Assembly: GCF_014653155.1 (NCBI RefSeq) | Contig: NZ_BNAF01000018.1 | Location: forward strand, 18,054-82,053 | DNA from: Sphingobacterium griseoflavum | Lineage (GTDB): Bacteria > Bacteroidota > Bacteroidia > Sphingobacteriales > Sphingobacteriaceae | Reading direction: 5' to 3' | DNA: 64,000 nt | Shown: positions 17,615-26,042 of the stretch, one piece after another | Numbering within the stretch: the first letter of the stretch is position 1 | Layout: every line of letters starts with the position of its first letter | Notes under the pieces: generated by a model | Databases searched by the model: none | Seen by the model: only the letters and a program-made list of their open reading frames with translations | Told to the model about the DNA's origin: nothing | Program-made: the position numbers and the translations under genes

Positions 17615-18106
17615 ATGACAAAAATAGGATTTATTACATTTTTTATAGCCTTATTCAACTGCTGCAACGCCCAGCAGATGCCTTCCAGCTTGCCTTCGTT
17701 TTCATCGATTTATCCGGTCTACGATGACAAGCTAATCCTACAAGAACAGTTGCCCAGCAAAGGAAAGATCGTGCTCATATTTTATGACCCAGGTTGTGGA
17801 CATTGCCAACAATTGGGAGCTGGGGTCAGTAAATATGTAGATAAGCTCAAAGACGCTTCATTTTTCTTTATCAGTATGCATGATAAAGAGTATGTGGACG
17901 GGTTCATCAATATGTTTGCAAAAGGCTTAAAGGGTAAGAAAAACGTATCGTTCTGGAAGGATCATGGCGTCGAATTTATAGAAAAGATGGTGCCTGAAAA
18001 CTATCCCGCAAGCTATATTTATGATGGGCGTACGAAAAAAATGATCAAGTCATTTCAGGGCGAAAGTGATATAACCAAGATTATGCCATTTATCCAACAG
18101 CAGTAA
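17615..18106 (+). CDS. Exported thioredoxin-like protein
   Basis: A periplasmic or envelope thioredoxin-fold protein of 163 aa. A signal peptide of about 20 residues (ending CCNAQ) precedes the redox motif CGHC at residues 61-64 (FYDPGCGHCQQLG). The cis-Pro region appears as NYPASYIYDG. It resembles the thiol-disulfide reductases that Bacteroidetes export, but the domain lacks the extra N-terminal region seen in larger TlpA-like proteins. Convergent with the beta-lactamase-fold gene at 18180; no partner gene is evident. Reductase or isomerase activity is inferred from the motif. Confidence 0.78.
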   Translation: MTKIGFITFFIALFNCCNAQQMPSSLPSFSSIYPVYDDKLILQEQLPSKGKIVLIFYDPGCGHCQQLGAGVSKYVDKLKDASFFFISMHDKEYVDGFINMFAKGLKGKKNVSFWKDHGVEFIEKMVPENYPASYIYDGRTKKMIKSFQGESDITKIMPFIQQQ

Positions 18107-18179
18107 GTAAGCCTGGCACCAGCTTTCAGCCGATCGAAACCGCTATTATCCGCAAGGTTCACTGCAGAATTTTCAAAAA

Positions 18180-19616
18180 TTATTGTTGTTGCAGCAGCTT
18201 TTCCATGATCGCTGTGCTCATTTTTCCTACGCTTTCCGCCGCGTTGGACAGCACCACAACAGCTGTTTTGGTGTCTGGAGAAATTCCAATGAAAGAACTG
18301 CTACCACCCGTTCCACCCGTGTGGTGGAAATAAATTAATCCATCCAGCATGCTCATGTGCCACGCGAGGCCAATATCCATATTCTCTGGCGTAAAAAAGG
18401 TAAATTGACGGGTGAGCGCCATGGCGTATTGAAGTTCATCCTGTGGCATCTTAAATTGCGCAGTGGCAAATAAGGTAAGGTCCTTGACCGTCGATTTCAG
18501 TCCGCCAGCAGCTGCCAATGCTTTCCAATTCCACCTAGGGGTGTCGTTCCCATCTTCATCATATCCGCTCACTAGAACCTGTTGTTTTTTTGCGTCCGGT
18601 TTTTCGGTGGTGTTCACCAGCTGTAGCGGTGTTAAAATCGTTTCTTGAAGATATTGCATGTAGGGCTTTTTCGTGATGATGCTGATTAACTCACCGAGCA
18701 AACCAAAACCAATGTTGCTGTATTCATAGCTTTCGCCAGGCTCCCGTGTAGCTTTAAAGGCCTTGAGGTAAGCAAACAATGCACTGCGATCGTAGGCCGC
18801 GTAGGGATCCTTAGCCTGAAAGCCAGCGATGCTGTTCCAGTTATCGGCCATGCGAGGAAGGCCGGAACTGTGGTTGGCCAATTCCTTGAAGGTGATACCC
18901 TGGATCGCCGGATTCGATGCAACGGAGTCGGGGAGAAATTTTGCAATAGAATCGTCGAGCTGTATAATGTTTTTGGTTACTAAATCTGCCAAGAGCACTG
19001 CTGTGAAGACCTTTGTTAAAGATCCTATTTCATACAATGTCGCCTCGGTGGGCAGCGTTTGGTTTCCTGGCGCTGTTTCGCCATAGAAAAATGTTTTGTA
19101 GTTGTTTTGATGGAATATGCCAATGGCCAGAGATTGTGTATTACCTTTTTTAACATACCTATTTGCAAGCGAATCAATATAAAAATCCAAGGGCGACACG
19201 TTGTCCGCCTGACTGATCACTTCCGTTTTTTCTTTTTTCTGAAGCGCTGGTTTTTCTGCTGCTGTGAAGGCTAACAGTTCATAGTGCAGCGTGCTATCTA
19301 CAGCTAACCTGGCATGTAATGCATGTTTATCGAACTGCAACCGATACGTTGCCGTATTTTGGCTAAAGTTTACCACGTCAACCTGCTGAATCTGCCCGAG
19401 TTGATATAGGTTGTTCAGCACGAAAGCAAGTTGTTCTTGGGGAATTTGCGCTTTGAATGTCTCGGAAGCTAGGCTGTAAATAGAGTCGGTCATCTGCGTG
19501 TTAATGAAAAACTCTAACTTATTGAAAAGGGCTTTGTTTACCATCTCTGGTTTGCTCTGCGCCACAGCTTGCACGGCGAAAAGCATGGACAGCATCCATA
19601 ATAAATTGCGACTCAT
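18180..19616 (-). CDS. Serine beta-lactamase-fold hydrolase with N-terminal DUF3887-like domain
   Basis: An exported penicillin-binding-protein/AmpC-like serine hydrolase, 478 aa. The signal peptide is about 1-20 (VQAVAQ). Residues about 25-120 resemble DUF3887, and the beta-lactamase fold covers about 145-478. All three active-site motifs are intact: SLTK (Ser199, Lys202), YSN (Tyr299) and HTGGTGG near the C-terminus. Substrates of this broad family range from peptidoglycan peptides and D-amino acid esters to beta-lactams and cannot be told here. It starts 26 bp after the LytTR regulator on the same strand, so it may be the last gene of the LiaF/LytS/LytTR operon. Confidence 0.85.
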   Translation of the reverse strand: MSRNLLWMLSMLFAVQAVAQSKPEMVNKALFNKLEFFINTQMTDSIYSLASETFKAQIPQEQLAFVLNNLYQLGQIQQVDVVNFSQNTATYRLQFDKHALHARLAVDSTLHYELLAFTAAEKPALQKKEKTEVISQADNVSPLDFYIDSLANRYVKKGNTQSLAIGIFHQNNYKTFFYGETAPGNQTLPTEATLYEIGSLTKVFTAVLLADLVTKNIIQLDDSIAKFLPDSVASNPAIQGITFKELANHSSGLPRMADNWNSIAGFQAKDPYAAYDRSALFAYLKAFKATREPGESYEYSNIGFGLLGELISIITKKPYMQYLQETILTPLQLVNTTEKPDAKKQQVLVSGYDEDGNDTPRWNWKALAAAGGLKSTVKDLTLFATAQFKMPQDELQYAMALTRQFTFFTPENMDIGLAWHMSMLDGLIYFHHTGGTGGSSSFIGISPDTKTAVVVLSNAAESVGKMSTAIMEKLLQQQ

Positions 19617-19642
19617 GTCCGCAAAATTACAGAAACAAATAC

Positions 19643-20392
19643 TTATAAGCCAATTATTTGTTTCAATCTGGCATAGCCCGATTTACTGATGTTGATTTTT
19701 TGCCCGGTTAGCAGGGTTGCAATATAACTCTCTTTTTCCATAGGTTCTATTTTAGCCAACTGATCGACCTTCGCAATGAACGAGCGATGCACACGCACAA
19801 ACTGCTTTTGGTCAAGCTGTTTTTCGAACGAACTCATCGTTTTATTTTTCAAAAATACACCATCTTTCGTATGGATCTTTACATAATCGTCATACGCCTC
19901 TAAAAAATTAACCTGCTGTACAGGAATAATTTTGATTTGCGTACCGTTTTTTACGACAATACGCTCGAGTGATTCTGCTTCCGTGATTGCCGCGATCTTG
20001 CCTGATGTTTGTTCTGCCGATAGCGGAGCAGCGTTGCTCACAAAGCTATTCCGGAATTTGGCCAGTCCCTGTTCGAAACGATCTTTGCTGATCGGCTTTA
20101 GCAGGTAATCGATCGCGTTCTTTTCAAAAGCCTTGATCGCAAATTCATCAAAGGCAGTCGTAAAGATCACGTTTGGCATTTCATCAACAATTTCCAGCAT
20201 CTCAAACCCGGTCAACTTTGGCATCTGAATATCCAAGAACACGAGATCAGGTTCATGCTGCTGAATCGCCTTTGCGCCTTCAAAACCATCTCCGCATTCC
20301 GCAACAATTTGTATGTCGGAATGTTGCTTCAGATATTCCATGATAATCATGCGTGCCAACGGTTCATCGTCAATAACAATGGTTTTAATCAT
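19643..20392 (-). CDS. LytTR-family response regulator
   Basis: A DNA-binding response regulator, 249 aa. The receiver domain (1-120) has the phospho-acceptor Asp54 (DLVFLDIQMPK), the acidic pair IDDE and the switch Lys in YLLKPIS. A linker leads to a C-terminal LytTR domain (about 145-249, with VNFLEAYDDYVKIHTKDGVF and FVRVHRSFIAKVDQL). LytTR domains bind paired direct repeats about two helical turns apart, and such a pair lies at 22403-22432 upstream of the operon. The start codon overlaps the end of the kinase gene by 8 bp, indicating translational coupling. Confidence 0.95.
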   Translation of the reverse strand: MIKTIVIDDEPLARMIIMEYLKQHSDIQIVAECGDGFEGAKAIQQHEPDLVFLDIQMPKLTGFEMLEIVDEMPNVIFTTAFDEFAIKAFEKNAIDYLLKPISKDRFEQGLAKFRNSFVSNAAPLSAEQTSGKIAAITEAESLERIVVKNGTQIKIIPVQQVNFLEAYDDYVKIHTKDGVFLKNKTMSSFEKQLDQKQFVRVHRSFIAKVDQLAKIEPMEKESYIATLLTGQKINISKSGYARLKQIIGL

Positions 20393-21422
20393 ATTGCGGG
20401 ATCTTTAAGGTGGATGTAAATATATTGTCTTTTATTGAAGTATCCAAAAGATCAGTACGGCTATAGAGCAGGAATAAACGTCGTTTTATGCTGGACAACC
20501 CAAAACCGGTCCCTTTTTTCGTTTCGAATTGGTCGGAATCAAATGGATTCGTAATCGTGATATGAAGCATATAGTTAACCATGCGGATATCAATCGTTAT
20601 TTCCACATTGCCAACCACGTTGTAAAGACCGAATTTGATCGCATTTTCTAACAAAGGCTGTATAATCATGGAGGGAACTTTCGCTCGGCTAGATTCTTCT
20701 TGTTGGGCAAAGGTCGTCGATAGGCGATGTCCAAAGCGCACTTTTTCAATGTCCAGATACAACCGCAAATGGGCTATTTCATCGGCGAGGGGTATCAATT
20801 GTTTGTCGTCCTTACGCATGGTTCCCCGTAGGAAATCCGATAGTTGGAAAGTCATGTTGCGCGCTTCATCCGGCTTGATACCGATAAGGGCGATAATGGA
20901 ATTTAAGCTGTTGAACAAAAAGTGGGGCTGCAGCTGCTGCCGTAAATTATAAAGCTCTGCATCGCGTAATATCCGTTCTGACTCCTCTTTACGACGTTTA
21001 TTTTCTTGGTATTCTTCTTGGATATTCCAAAAAATGTTAATGATGATAACACAGAGCAGCAACAAAAAGTTGATGATAAATCGATAGGGCAGCACTTCAT
21101 AGAAATGCGTCAATGAAAAATCGTCAAAGAATTGATTCAATAGAAATATGGATAGCCCAACGCTCATGATGGTCAGAACGATGCAGATCAATGTTATTTT
21201 GAGATATTGATTCTTACGTGGTAGATAATATTGCAGCGTACTATAAATCAGGTAACAGCAAATGGTGATAGATAGGGAGCCAATAATAGGTTCGTATGGT
21301 GTCACAGGTTTTGGTCGGCAGTCCCACCACAGCAAGAAATAGGAAAGAAAAAAGTATAAAACGCAAATGGTCCACGTTGTCACGTGGATCAGCCGGTTTT
21401 TAGAAGTCAATTTAAATATCAT
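20385..21422 (-). CDS. LytS-type membrane sensor histidine kinase
   Basis: A sensor kinase of 345 aa that pairs with the LytTR regulator downstream. About four transmembrane helices lie within residues 12-132. A coiled segment (about 135-160) leads into the His_kinase domain, whose phospho-acceptor is His167 in LQPHFLFNSLNS. The HATPase region includes PLLENAIKFGL and GFGLSSIKRRL. No extracytoplasmic sensor domain is present, so the signal is probably sensed in the membrane or through the LiaF-like partner encoded 11 bp upstream. Family and pairing are secure; the stimulus is inferred. Confidence 0.95.
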   Translation of the reverse strand: MIFKLTSKNRLIHVTTWTICVLYFFLSYFLLWWDCRPKPVTPYEPIIGSLSITICCYLIYSTLQYYLPRKNQYLKITLICIVLTIMSVGLSIFLLNQFFDDFSLTHFYEVLPYRFIINFLLLLCVIIINIFWNIQEEYQENKRRKEESERILRDAELYNLRQQLQPHFLFNSLNSIIALIGIKPDEARNMTFQLSDFLRGTMRKDDKQLIPLADEIAHLRLYLDIEKVRFGHRLSTTFAQQEESSRAKVPSMIIQPLLENAIKFGLYNVVGNVEITIDIRMVNYMLHITITNPFDSDQFETKKGTGFGLSSIKRRLFLLYSRTDLLDTSIKDNIFTSTLKIPQYD

Positions 21423-21433
21423 GTACGCCGTAC

Positions 21434-22321
21434 TTAGCTATTCTTGATGGTAATATTTCCGAAAATGGATGTCCCGGTGATATACAGGCACTTACTTTGG
21501 TCGATAATGTTCGTCAGTATGACCCGCCGATCGTCGTTTTCACTCAAAATAGAAGAAACGGTCGTCGCTACTACCCAATGCGGAGGAACAATAATCTTTG
21601 TGCTGCCAAACAGCTGGAAAACATCCAACGCAATAGGCTGTTGCATATCAGCCTGTAATAGGTTTATTTCTGTACTGCCGAACACATTGGTCATCGTTCC
21701 ACCAAGGAAGTTTTTTGAAAAAATAATCTTTTTGGCATTGCCGAATACAGAGTCTACTTTAATGTAGTTTTCACCTTCGTAGGAATAGCCCTTGTTTTGG
21801 TAAGCACCGTAGGATGATTGCTGCGAGGAAGTAGCTTCGGGACGATCGAATGGTGATTGAAAAGTAGTTGCTGATTCCGCTTCCGTATCCACACGGGCAT
21901 CCCAATCATATTCATCTTTCTCGGGTTTTGGTGTAAAATCCGGTGAAATTGGCGGCGGCGTATGGCTGCGATTACGCATAATTAAGTAAATGCCTAAAAT
22001 AATCGCACCTAATGGAATAATGACGCGTCCTAAAGAAAGATCCATTAAGTCTTTTAGCAAGAACAAACTACCCAAACAGATCAAAATAATGGATGACTTT
22101 TTCTTAAATTGCGAATTAACGCCGATAACTAGACCTATAATAATAAGGATCATCTCCCAACCAAATATCCAACGCGGAAACCAAATACCTAGGTTAAGGT
22201 TTTTTAACAGCAAAGCCAAACCTAAGAAAACGATCACCGCTCCGACAATGTTCGCGCTTTTGTTATTTCTAGGCGGAATGGGTGGTGGTGTTGTTGCTTT
22301 ATATTCTCTTTCTCTTTCCAT
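21434..22321 (-). CDS. LiaF-like membrane protein
   Basis: A 295-aa membrane protein, first gene of the operon with the LytS/LytTR pair. The N-terminal half has several hydrophobic helices (about 25-40, 48-68, 75-90 and 98-112; DUF5668-like). A polar, Pro-rich linker (about 115-180) leads to a C-terminal beta-domain like that of LiaF ('cell wall-active antibiotics response'), with repeated FGxxxxI motifs (VFGNAKKIIF, VFGSTEINLL, LFGSTKIIVP, IFGNITI). In Firmicutes LiaF restrains an envelope-stress two-component system. A similar role here is an inference from domain and context. Confidence 0.85.
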   Translation of the reverse strand: MEREREYKATTPPPIPPRNNKSANIVGAVIVFLGLALLLKNLNLGIWFPRWIFGWEMILIIIGLVIGVNSQFKKKSSIILICLGSLFLLKDLMDLSLGRVIIPLGAIILGIYLIMRNRSHTPPPISPDFTPKPEKDEYDWDARVDTEAESATTFQSPFDRPEATSSQQSSYGAYQNKGYSYEGENYIKVDSVFGNAKKIIFSKNFLGGTMTNVFGSTEINLLQADMQQPIALDVFQLFGSTKIIVPPHWVVATTVSSILSENDDRRVILTNIIDQSKCLYITGTSIFGNITIKNS

Positions 22322-22402
22322 TACGATGTGTATTTATTTATTTGATTCAAAAGTAGCGCAATACATCAAAATCAATAAGCCAAAATAGGTAATACATCGC
22401 AC

Positions 22403-22432
22403 TTTTTCGGTAAATGCCACTAATTTTTCGGT
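22403..22432. promoter_or_regulatory. Paired 9-bp direct repeats, candidate LytTR operator
   Basis: TTTTTCGGT occurs at 22403-22411 and again at 22424-22432, exactly 12 bp apart (21 bp start to start). On the minus strand, in the direction of the LiaF operon, this reads ACCGAAAAA twice. LytTR regulators bind paired 9-bp direct repeats with 12-13 bp spacing. The pair lies about 80-110 bp upstream of the LiaF-like gene. A possible -7 box (TACTTTTG on the minus strand, 22348-22355) lies between. Confidence 0.5.
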
Positions 22433-22595
22433 GAAAATTCTGCCCTATATAACGCTTTGCCCAAACTATCTGAGATACAGCTTATAAAATGGCAAGTCAA
22501 AAAAAAACTTTTTTTATAAAAATTTGGGCTATTGAATTAAATAATTATATATTTATAACTGAAAAAGGATTTAAACTTAAATACTTACAATACTA

Positions 22596-22931
22596 ATGGG
22601 AGATTTTGAAAACAAAGAGCGCGAAGAAGTATTTTCAAAAAAGGTGAGAGCGGGCAAACGTACTTATTTTTTTGATGTGAAAGCAACTCGTTCGAACGAT
22701 TACTATGTGACCATCACGGAAAGCAAAAAACGTTTTGAGGATGGTCAGTTTATCAAACACAAGATTTTTTTGTACAAGGAAGATTTTGAGAAGTTTGCTG
22801 AAGGGTTGACAGAGGTGGTTGATTACATTAAAGCCAATCAAGACGTCGTGGAAAAACGGTATGAGCCTAATCAAGAGGATTCTGCCTATGAGAGCAATGC
22901 GTATGCAAGAAAAGACGATTTCACTTTCTAG
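22596..22931 (+). CDS. DUF3276 (PUR-alpha-like) nucleic-acid-binding protein
   Basis: A small cytoplasmic protein of 111 aa in the DUF3276/PUR family, found throughout Bacteroidetes. The core RTYFFDVKATRSNDYYVTITESK and FIKHKIFLYKEDFEKFAEGL form a PUR-repeat-like fold (each quoted piece is only the visible core). Relatives bind single-stranded DNA or RNA; the cellular role is not established. The C-terminal tail (about 88-111) is acidic and low-complexity. The gene is monocistronic, with a strong terminator directly after it and an AT-rich 270-bp upstream region shared with the divergent LiaF operon. Confidence 0.9.
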   Translation: MGDFENKEREEVFSKKVRAGKRTYFFDVKATRSNDYYVTITESKKRFEDGQFIKHKIFLYKEDFEKFAEGLTEVVDYIKANQDVVEKRYEPNQEDSAYESNAYARKDDFTF

Positions 22932-22954
22932 GGTATTCTAAATCAAAAGATATC

Positions 22955-22980
22955 AAAGCCACTACGAAGTGGCTTTTTTT
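22955..22980 (+). terminator. Terminator of the DUF3276 gene
   Basis: AAAGCCACT (22955-22963) and AGTGGCTTT (22968-22976) form a 9-bp stem with an ACGA loop, followed by a T run. Confidence 0.88.
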
Positions 22981-23055
22981 ATTAAATATGTTACAGATTA
23001 CCGCTTATCAATCATCTAAATATTGTTAATTTCGTGGCTTTATCAATTAGCTTTT

Positions 23056-25176
23056 ATGAATAGAATTTTAGCAAGTTCGCTGCTGGCGACGTTGTTTATC
23101 GCACAATTACACGCACAACAAAAAGCGCTTTCATTTGCGCAAGCTTGGGGACAGGAAGCTTCGCTCACCAGGCCTATCAACCAGTACGTTGGCTGGGCTG
23201 ATAATGTGCACTATATCGAAAAGGATGCCGTAGATGGAATGCTTTATGCGGTAAACATCAATACTTACGCGAGACGTCCCTATACACCGCCCCCAAAAGC
23301 TGACGTCGCTGTTTTTGTAAAGGATAAGGATGTCTTCATTCGCTATGGGGAACAGGGAACGAAGCAGCTGACGCAATCTCCGGATGTGGAAGAGAACAAT
23401 CCGACGTTGTCCCCAGACGGTAAATTTGTTGCCTTCACGAGGAAAAATGACCTGTATAGCATAGATATACAAACCGGTGAAGAAATACGCCACACCAGTG
23501 ATGGGACAGACGTCATATACAACGGCTGGTCTTCTTGGGTATATTACGAAGAGATATTGGGACGATCGACCAATTATAAAGCTTTTTGGTGGTCACCAGA
23601 CAGCAAGCGAATTGCTTTTATGCGCTTTGATGACACAAAGGTGCCGATGTTTCCCATCTATGTTTCTAGTGGTCAACACGGATATCTCGAAGAAACACGC
23701 TACCCAAAAGCGGGAGATCCCAATCCAACCGTAAAAATTGGTTTTGTATCCGTCAGTGGGTCGCCGATCGTTTGGGCAGATTTTAATGCGGATGACGACC
23801 AGTATTTCGGTCAGCCATATTGGAGCTTTGATAGCCAATCGATCATGGTGCAGTGGATGAATAGAGACCAGAATAACTTAAAGTTCTATGCTGTTGATCC
23901 ATCAAATGGGAGCAAGCAGGAAACCTATGATGAGCATCAAGATAGCTGGATCAATTTGGATCACGATGAGCGTATTACTTATTTGGCCGATAACAAACAT
24001 TATATCCTAAAATCGGATCGTAGTGGATGGGCTCATTATTATTTATATAGCCTTAACGGGAAGATGATAAATGCCATTACGCAGGGCGAATGGCAGGTAA
24101 ATTCCTTAGAGCTCGTTGATGAAAAAAATAAAAAGGTCTACTTCACTGCACGGAAAGAAAATTCCGCTACGGTCGACTTATACCGGGTGGATTACAGCGG
24201 AAAAAATTTAAAGCGTTTGACGTTTGGAGATTTTTCCCATCAGGTAAAGGTATCCCCAGACGGTAAGCACTTTCTTACCACATATGCTAATGTGTATACC
24301 CCACCTCAAGTAGCCTTAGTGGATAATAATGGACGATTGTTGAAGACATTGGCTGACAGTAAGGCTGTTGAATTTGACCAATATAATTTTGGAAAAACGG
24401 AATATTTTACTATTCCCTCGGAAGATGGTCAGTACCAATTGCCAGTAGTCGTCACCTATCCAGTCGATTTTGATGAAAGCAAAGTTTATCCGGTAGTGAT
24501 GAGCATATATGGTGGGCCTGATGCCGGGAGTGTACGCAACACGTGGAAAGGTACAGGAAATCAGTACTGGGCACAAGCCGGCATTATACAGATAACGTGC
24601 GATCACCGTGCTTCCGGACATTTTGGCAAGCAAGGTGTTGCACTTATGCATCGAAATTTGGGAAAGTGGGAGATGATAGATTATACGACTATTGCAAAAT
24701 GGCTCAAGGCAAAGCCTTGGGTAGCAAAAAACAAGCTACTCATCACAGGGCATAGTTACGGCGGATACATGACCTGTTTGGCCTTGACAAAGGGAGCAGA
24801 CTACTTTGATTACGGAATCGCAGGTGCACCAGTGACAAGTTGGGAGCTGTACGATACGCATTATACCGAGCGCTGGATGGATACACCACAGGATAACCCA
24901 GAGGGATATCGAGCCGGATCTGTATTGACTTATGTCGATCAATACAAGGGAAGGTTGCGGATCATGCACGGTGATCTGGACGATAATGTGCATTTGCAGA
25001 ACACCACACAGCTTGTCGACGCCCTAACGGATCGTGATGTTCCCTTTGAATTGATGATCTATCCAGGTAGTAGACATGGGTTTGCAAGGTCTAAATCAGC
25101 TTACGATTTTAAAGAGCGTGTGCGTTTTTACTACCAATATCTTTTGGAGAAACCTGTGCCTGCAACATTTAAATAG
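23056..25176 (+). CDS. S9 family prolyl dipeptidyl peptidase (DPP-IV-like)
   Basis: An exported serine peptidase of 706 aa that should release Xaa-Pro or Xaa-Ala dipeptides from peptides in the periplasm. The signal peptide is about 1-20 (AQLHAQ). The DPP-IV beta-propeller (about 60-430) contains WVYYEEI with Glu165-Glu166, the double Glu that reads the free N-terminus in DPP-IV. The alpha/beta-hydrolase domain has Ser567 (GHSYGG), Asp642 (HGDLDDNVH) and His674 (SRHGF). The ATG at 23056 is chosen over 23023 because it starts a clean signal peptide. It stands between terminators with no obvious operon partner. Confidence 0.93.
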   Translation: MNRILASSLLATLFIAQLHAQQKALSFAQAWGQEASLTRPINQYVGWADNVHYIEKDAVDGMLYAVNINTYARRPYTPPPKADVAVFVKDKDVFIRYGEQGTKQLTQSPDVEENNPTLSPDGKFVAFTRKNDLYSIDIQTGEEIRHTSDGTDVIYNGWSSWVYYEEILGRSTNYKAFWWSPDSKRIAFMRFDDTKVPMFPIYVSSGQHGYLEETRYPKAGDPNPTVKIGFVSVSGSPIVWADFNADDDQYFGQPYWSFDSQSIMVQWMNRDQNNLKFYAVDPSNGSKQETYDEHQDSWINLDHDERITYLADNKHYILKSDRSGWAHYYLYSLNGKMINAITQGEWQVNSLELVDEKNKKVYFTARKENSATVDLYRVDYSGKNLKRLTFGDFSHQVKVSPDGKHFLTTYANVYTPPQVALVDNNGRLLKTLADSKAVEFDQYNFGKTEYFTIPSEDGQYQLPVVVTYPVDFDESKVYPVVMSIYGGPDAGSVRNTWKGTGNQYWAQAGIIQITCDHRASGHFGKQGVALMHRNLGKWEMIDYTTIAKWLKAKPWVAKNKLLITGHSYGGYMTCLALTKGADYFDYGIAGAPVTSWELYDTHYTERWMDTPQDNPEGYRAGSVLTYVDQYKGRLRIMHGDLDDNVHLQNTTQLVDALTDRDVPFELMIYPGSRHGFARSKSAYDFKERVRFYYQYLLEKPVPATFK

Positions 25177-25184
25177 GATAGAAC

Positions 25185-25214
25185 GATTATTTTCGGCGGC
25201 TACCAAAAATAATC
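25185..25214. repeat. AT-rich inverted repeat after the DPP-IV gene
   Basis: GATTATTTT (25185-25193) and AAAATAATC (25206-25214) are perfect 9-bp arms around a GC-rich 12-base loop. There is no T run, so it is at best a weak terminator for the peptidase gene. Confidence 0.35.
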
Positions 25215-25239
25215 TCATATTTGCATAATTATTGTCAAC

Positions 25240-26031
25240 ATGTTACAGTATCTAAAGGAGAGCACATTTAAAGCGAACGACGTCGTGCTACGCGCATTTT
25301 CACTATTGAGGAGCCATTATTTTTCTATGGCAGGGCTATGCTTTCTGCTTTTCGTAACCTCTAACTTATCTTCGTATTTAGCACTTACGTTATATGATAG
25401 CCGTATCTATTTTGTTAAGGTATTATTGTGTATGGTTTTTCCGATCTTGTTTTTTGGTACGCAGTTGGTGCTTATTAAACGCTCGCTACTCTTGGCGCGC
25501 GGTATTGAACATGCGGCTTTTACGGATTACATACCATCAGCAAAGCAGTTTTTTAATTTTCTTTTAGGATTGGTATGCTATTCCGTCTTAGTAGGCTTAT
25601 TTTACTTGCTTACGTCCGTCATCACTTTTCCATTTCTATATCTGGGCGTCGAAATGGAAACGTTAAGTTATGAGATAAACCCTTTTCTAACCGGTGTCAT
25701 CATGCTATTTGTATTGACAAGAATAACGTTCTTTCCCTATTTCATTGTGGACAAAGAATTTCACCTTTTTCGTTCGTTTAAGTTGAGCGTCGCGCTCACG
25801 CGCGGGAATATGTTCAGATTGATTCTACTCGTTTTGGCGATGGGCATGGCTTATATTATGCAGGTCTCTTTTGATTATTTTGGATATTTTATCATTGCCA
25901 AAGTCTTTAGTTTCATCAACACCTTTGTTGTCATACCATCTGTCAGTTTAGTCATGGCTGTAGCATATCATGACATGATGAAAGATTATAGAGGCGGTGA
26001 CGACCCGGAACTGCTAAAGAATATTATTTAA
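25240..26031 (+). CDS. Multi-pass membrane protein of unknown function
   Basis: A 263-aa hydrophobic protein with about six transmembrane segments by eye (about 30-50, 62-82, 108-135, 145-168, 190-212, 218-245) and a short acidic C-terminus. I do not recognise the family. The N-terminus FKANDVVLRAFSLLRSHYF is amphipathic, and the layout resembles the glycerophosphoryl-diester/DUF-type membrane domains with repeated helix pairs, but no motif decides this. Its stop lies 11 bp before dxr, so it may be co-transcribed with dxr and possibly rseP. Confidence 0.75.
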   Translation: MLQYLKESTFKANDVVLRAFSLLRSHYFSMAGLCFLLFVTSNLSSYLALTLYDSRIYFVKVLLCMVFPILFFGTQLVLIKRSLLLARGIEHAAFTDYIPSAKQFFNFLLGLVCYSVLVGLFYLLTSVITFPFLYLGVEMETLSYEINPFLTGVIMLFVLTRITFFPYFIVDKEFHLFRSFKLSVALTRGNMFRLILLVLAMGMAYIMQVSFDYFGYFIIAKVFSFINTFVVIPSVSLVMAVAYHDMMKDYRGGDDPELLKNII

Positions 26032-26042
26032 GAGTATAAAAT

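Noticed and set aside
22441..22595. AT-rich stretch before the DUF3276 gene as a possible origin or AT-rich element
   Set aside because: A-tracts and T-tracts are present but no DnaA-box cluster or iterons are seen; it reads as an ordinary promoter region.
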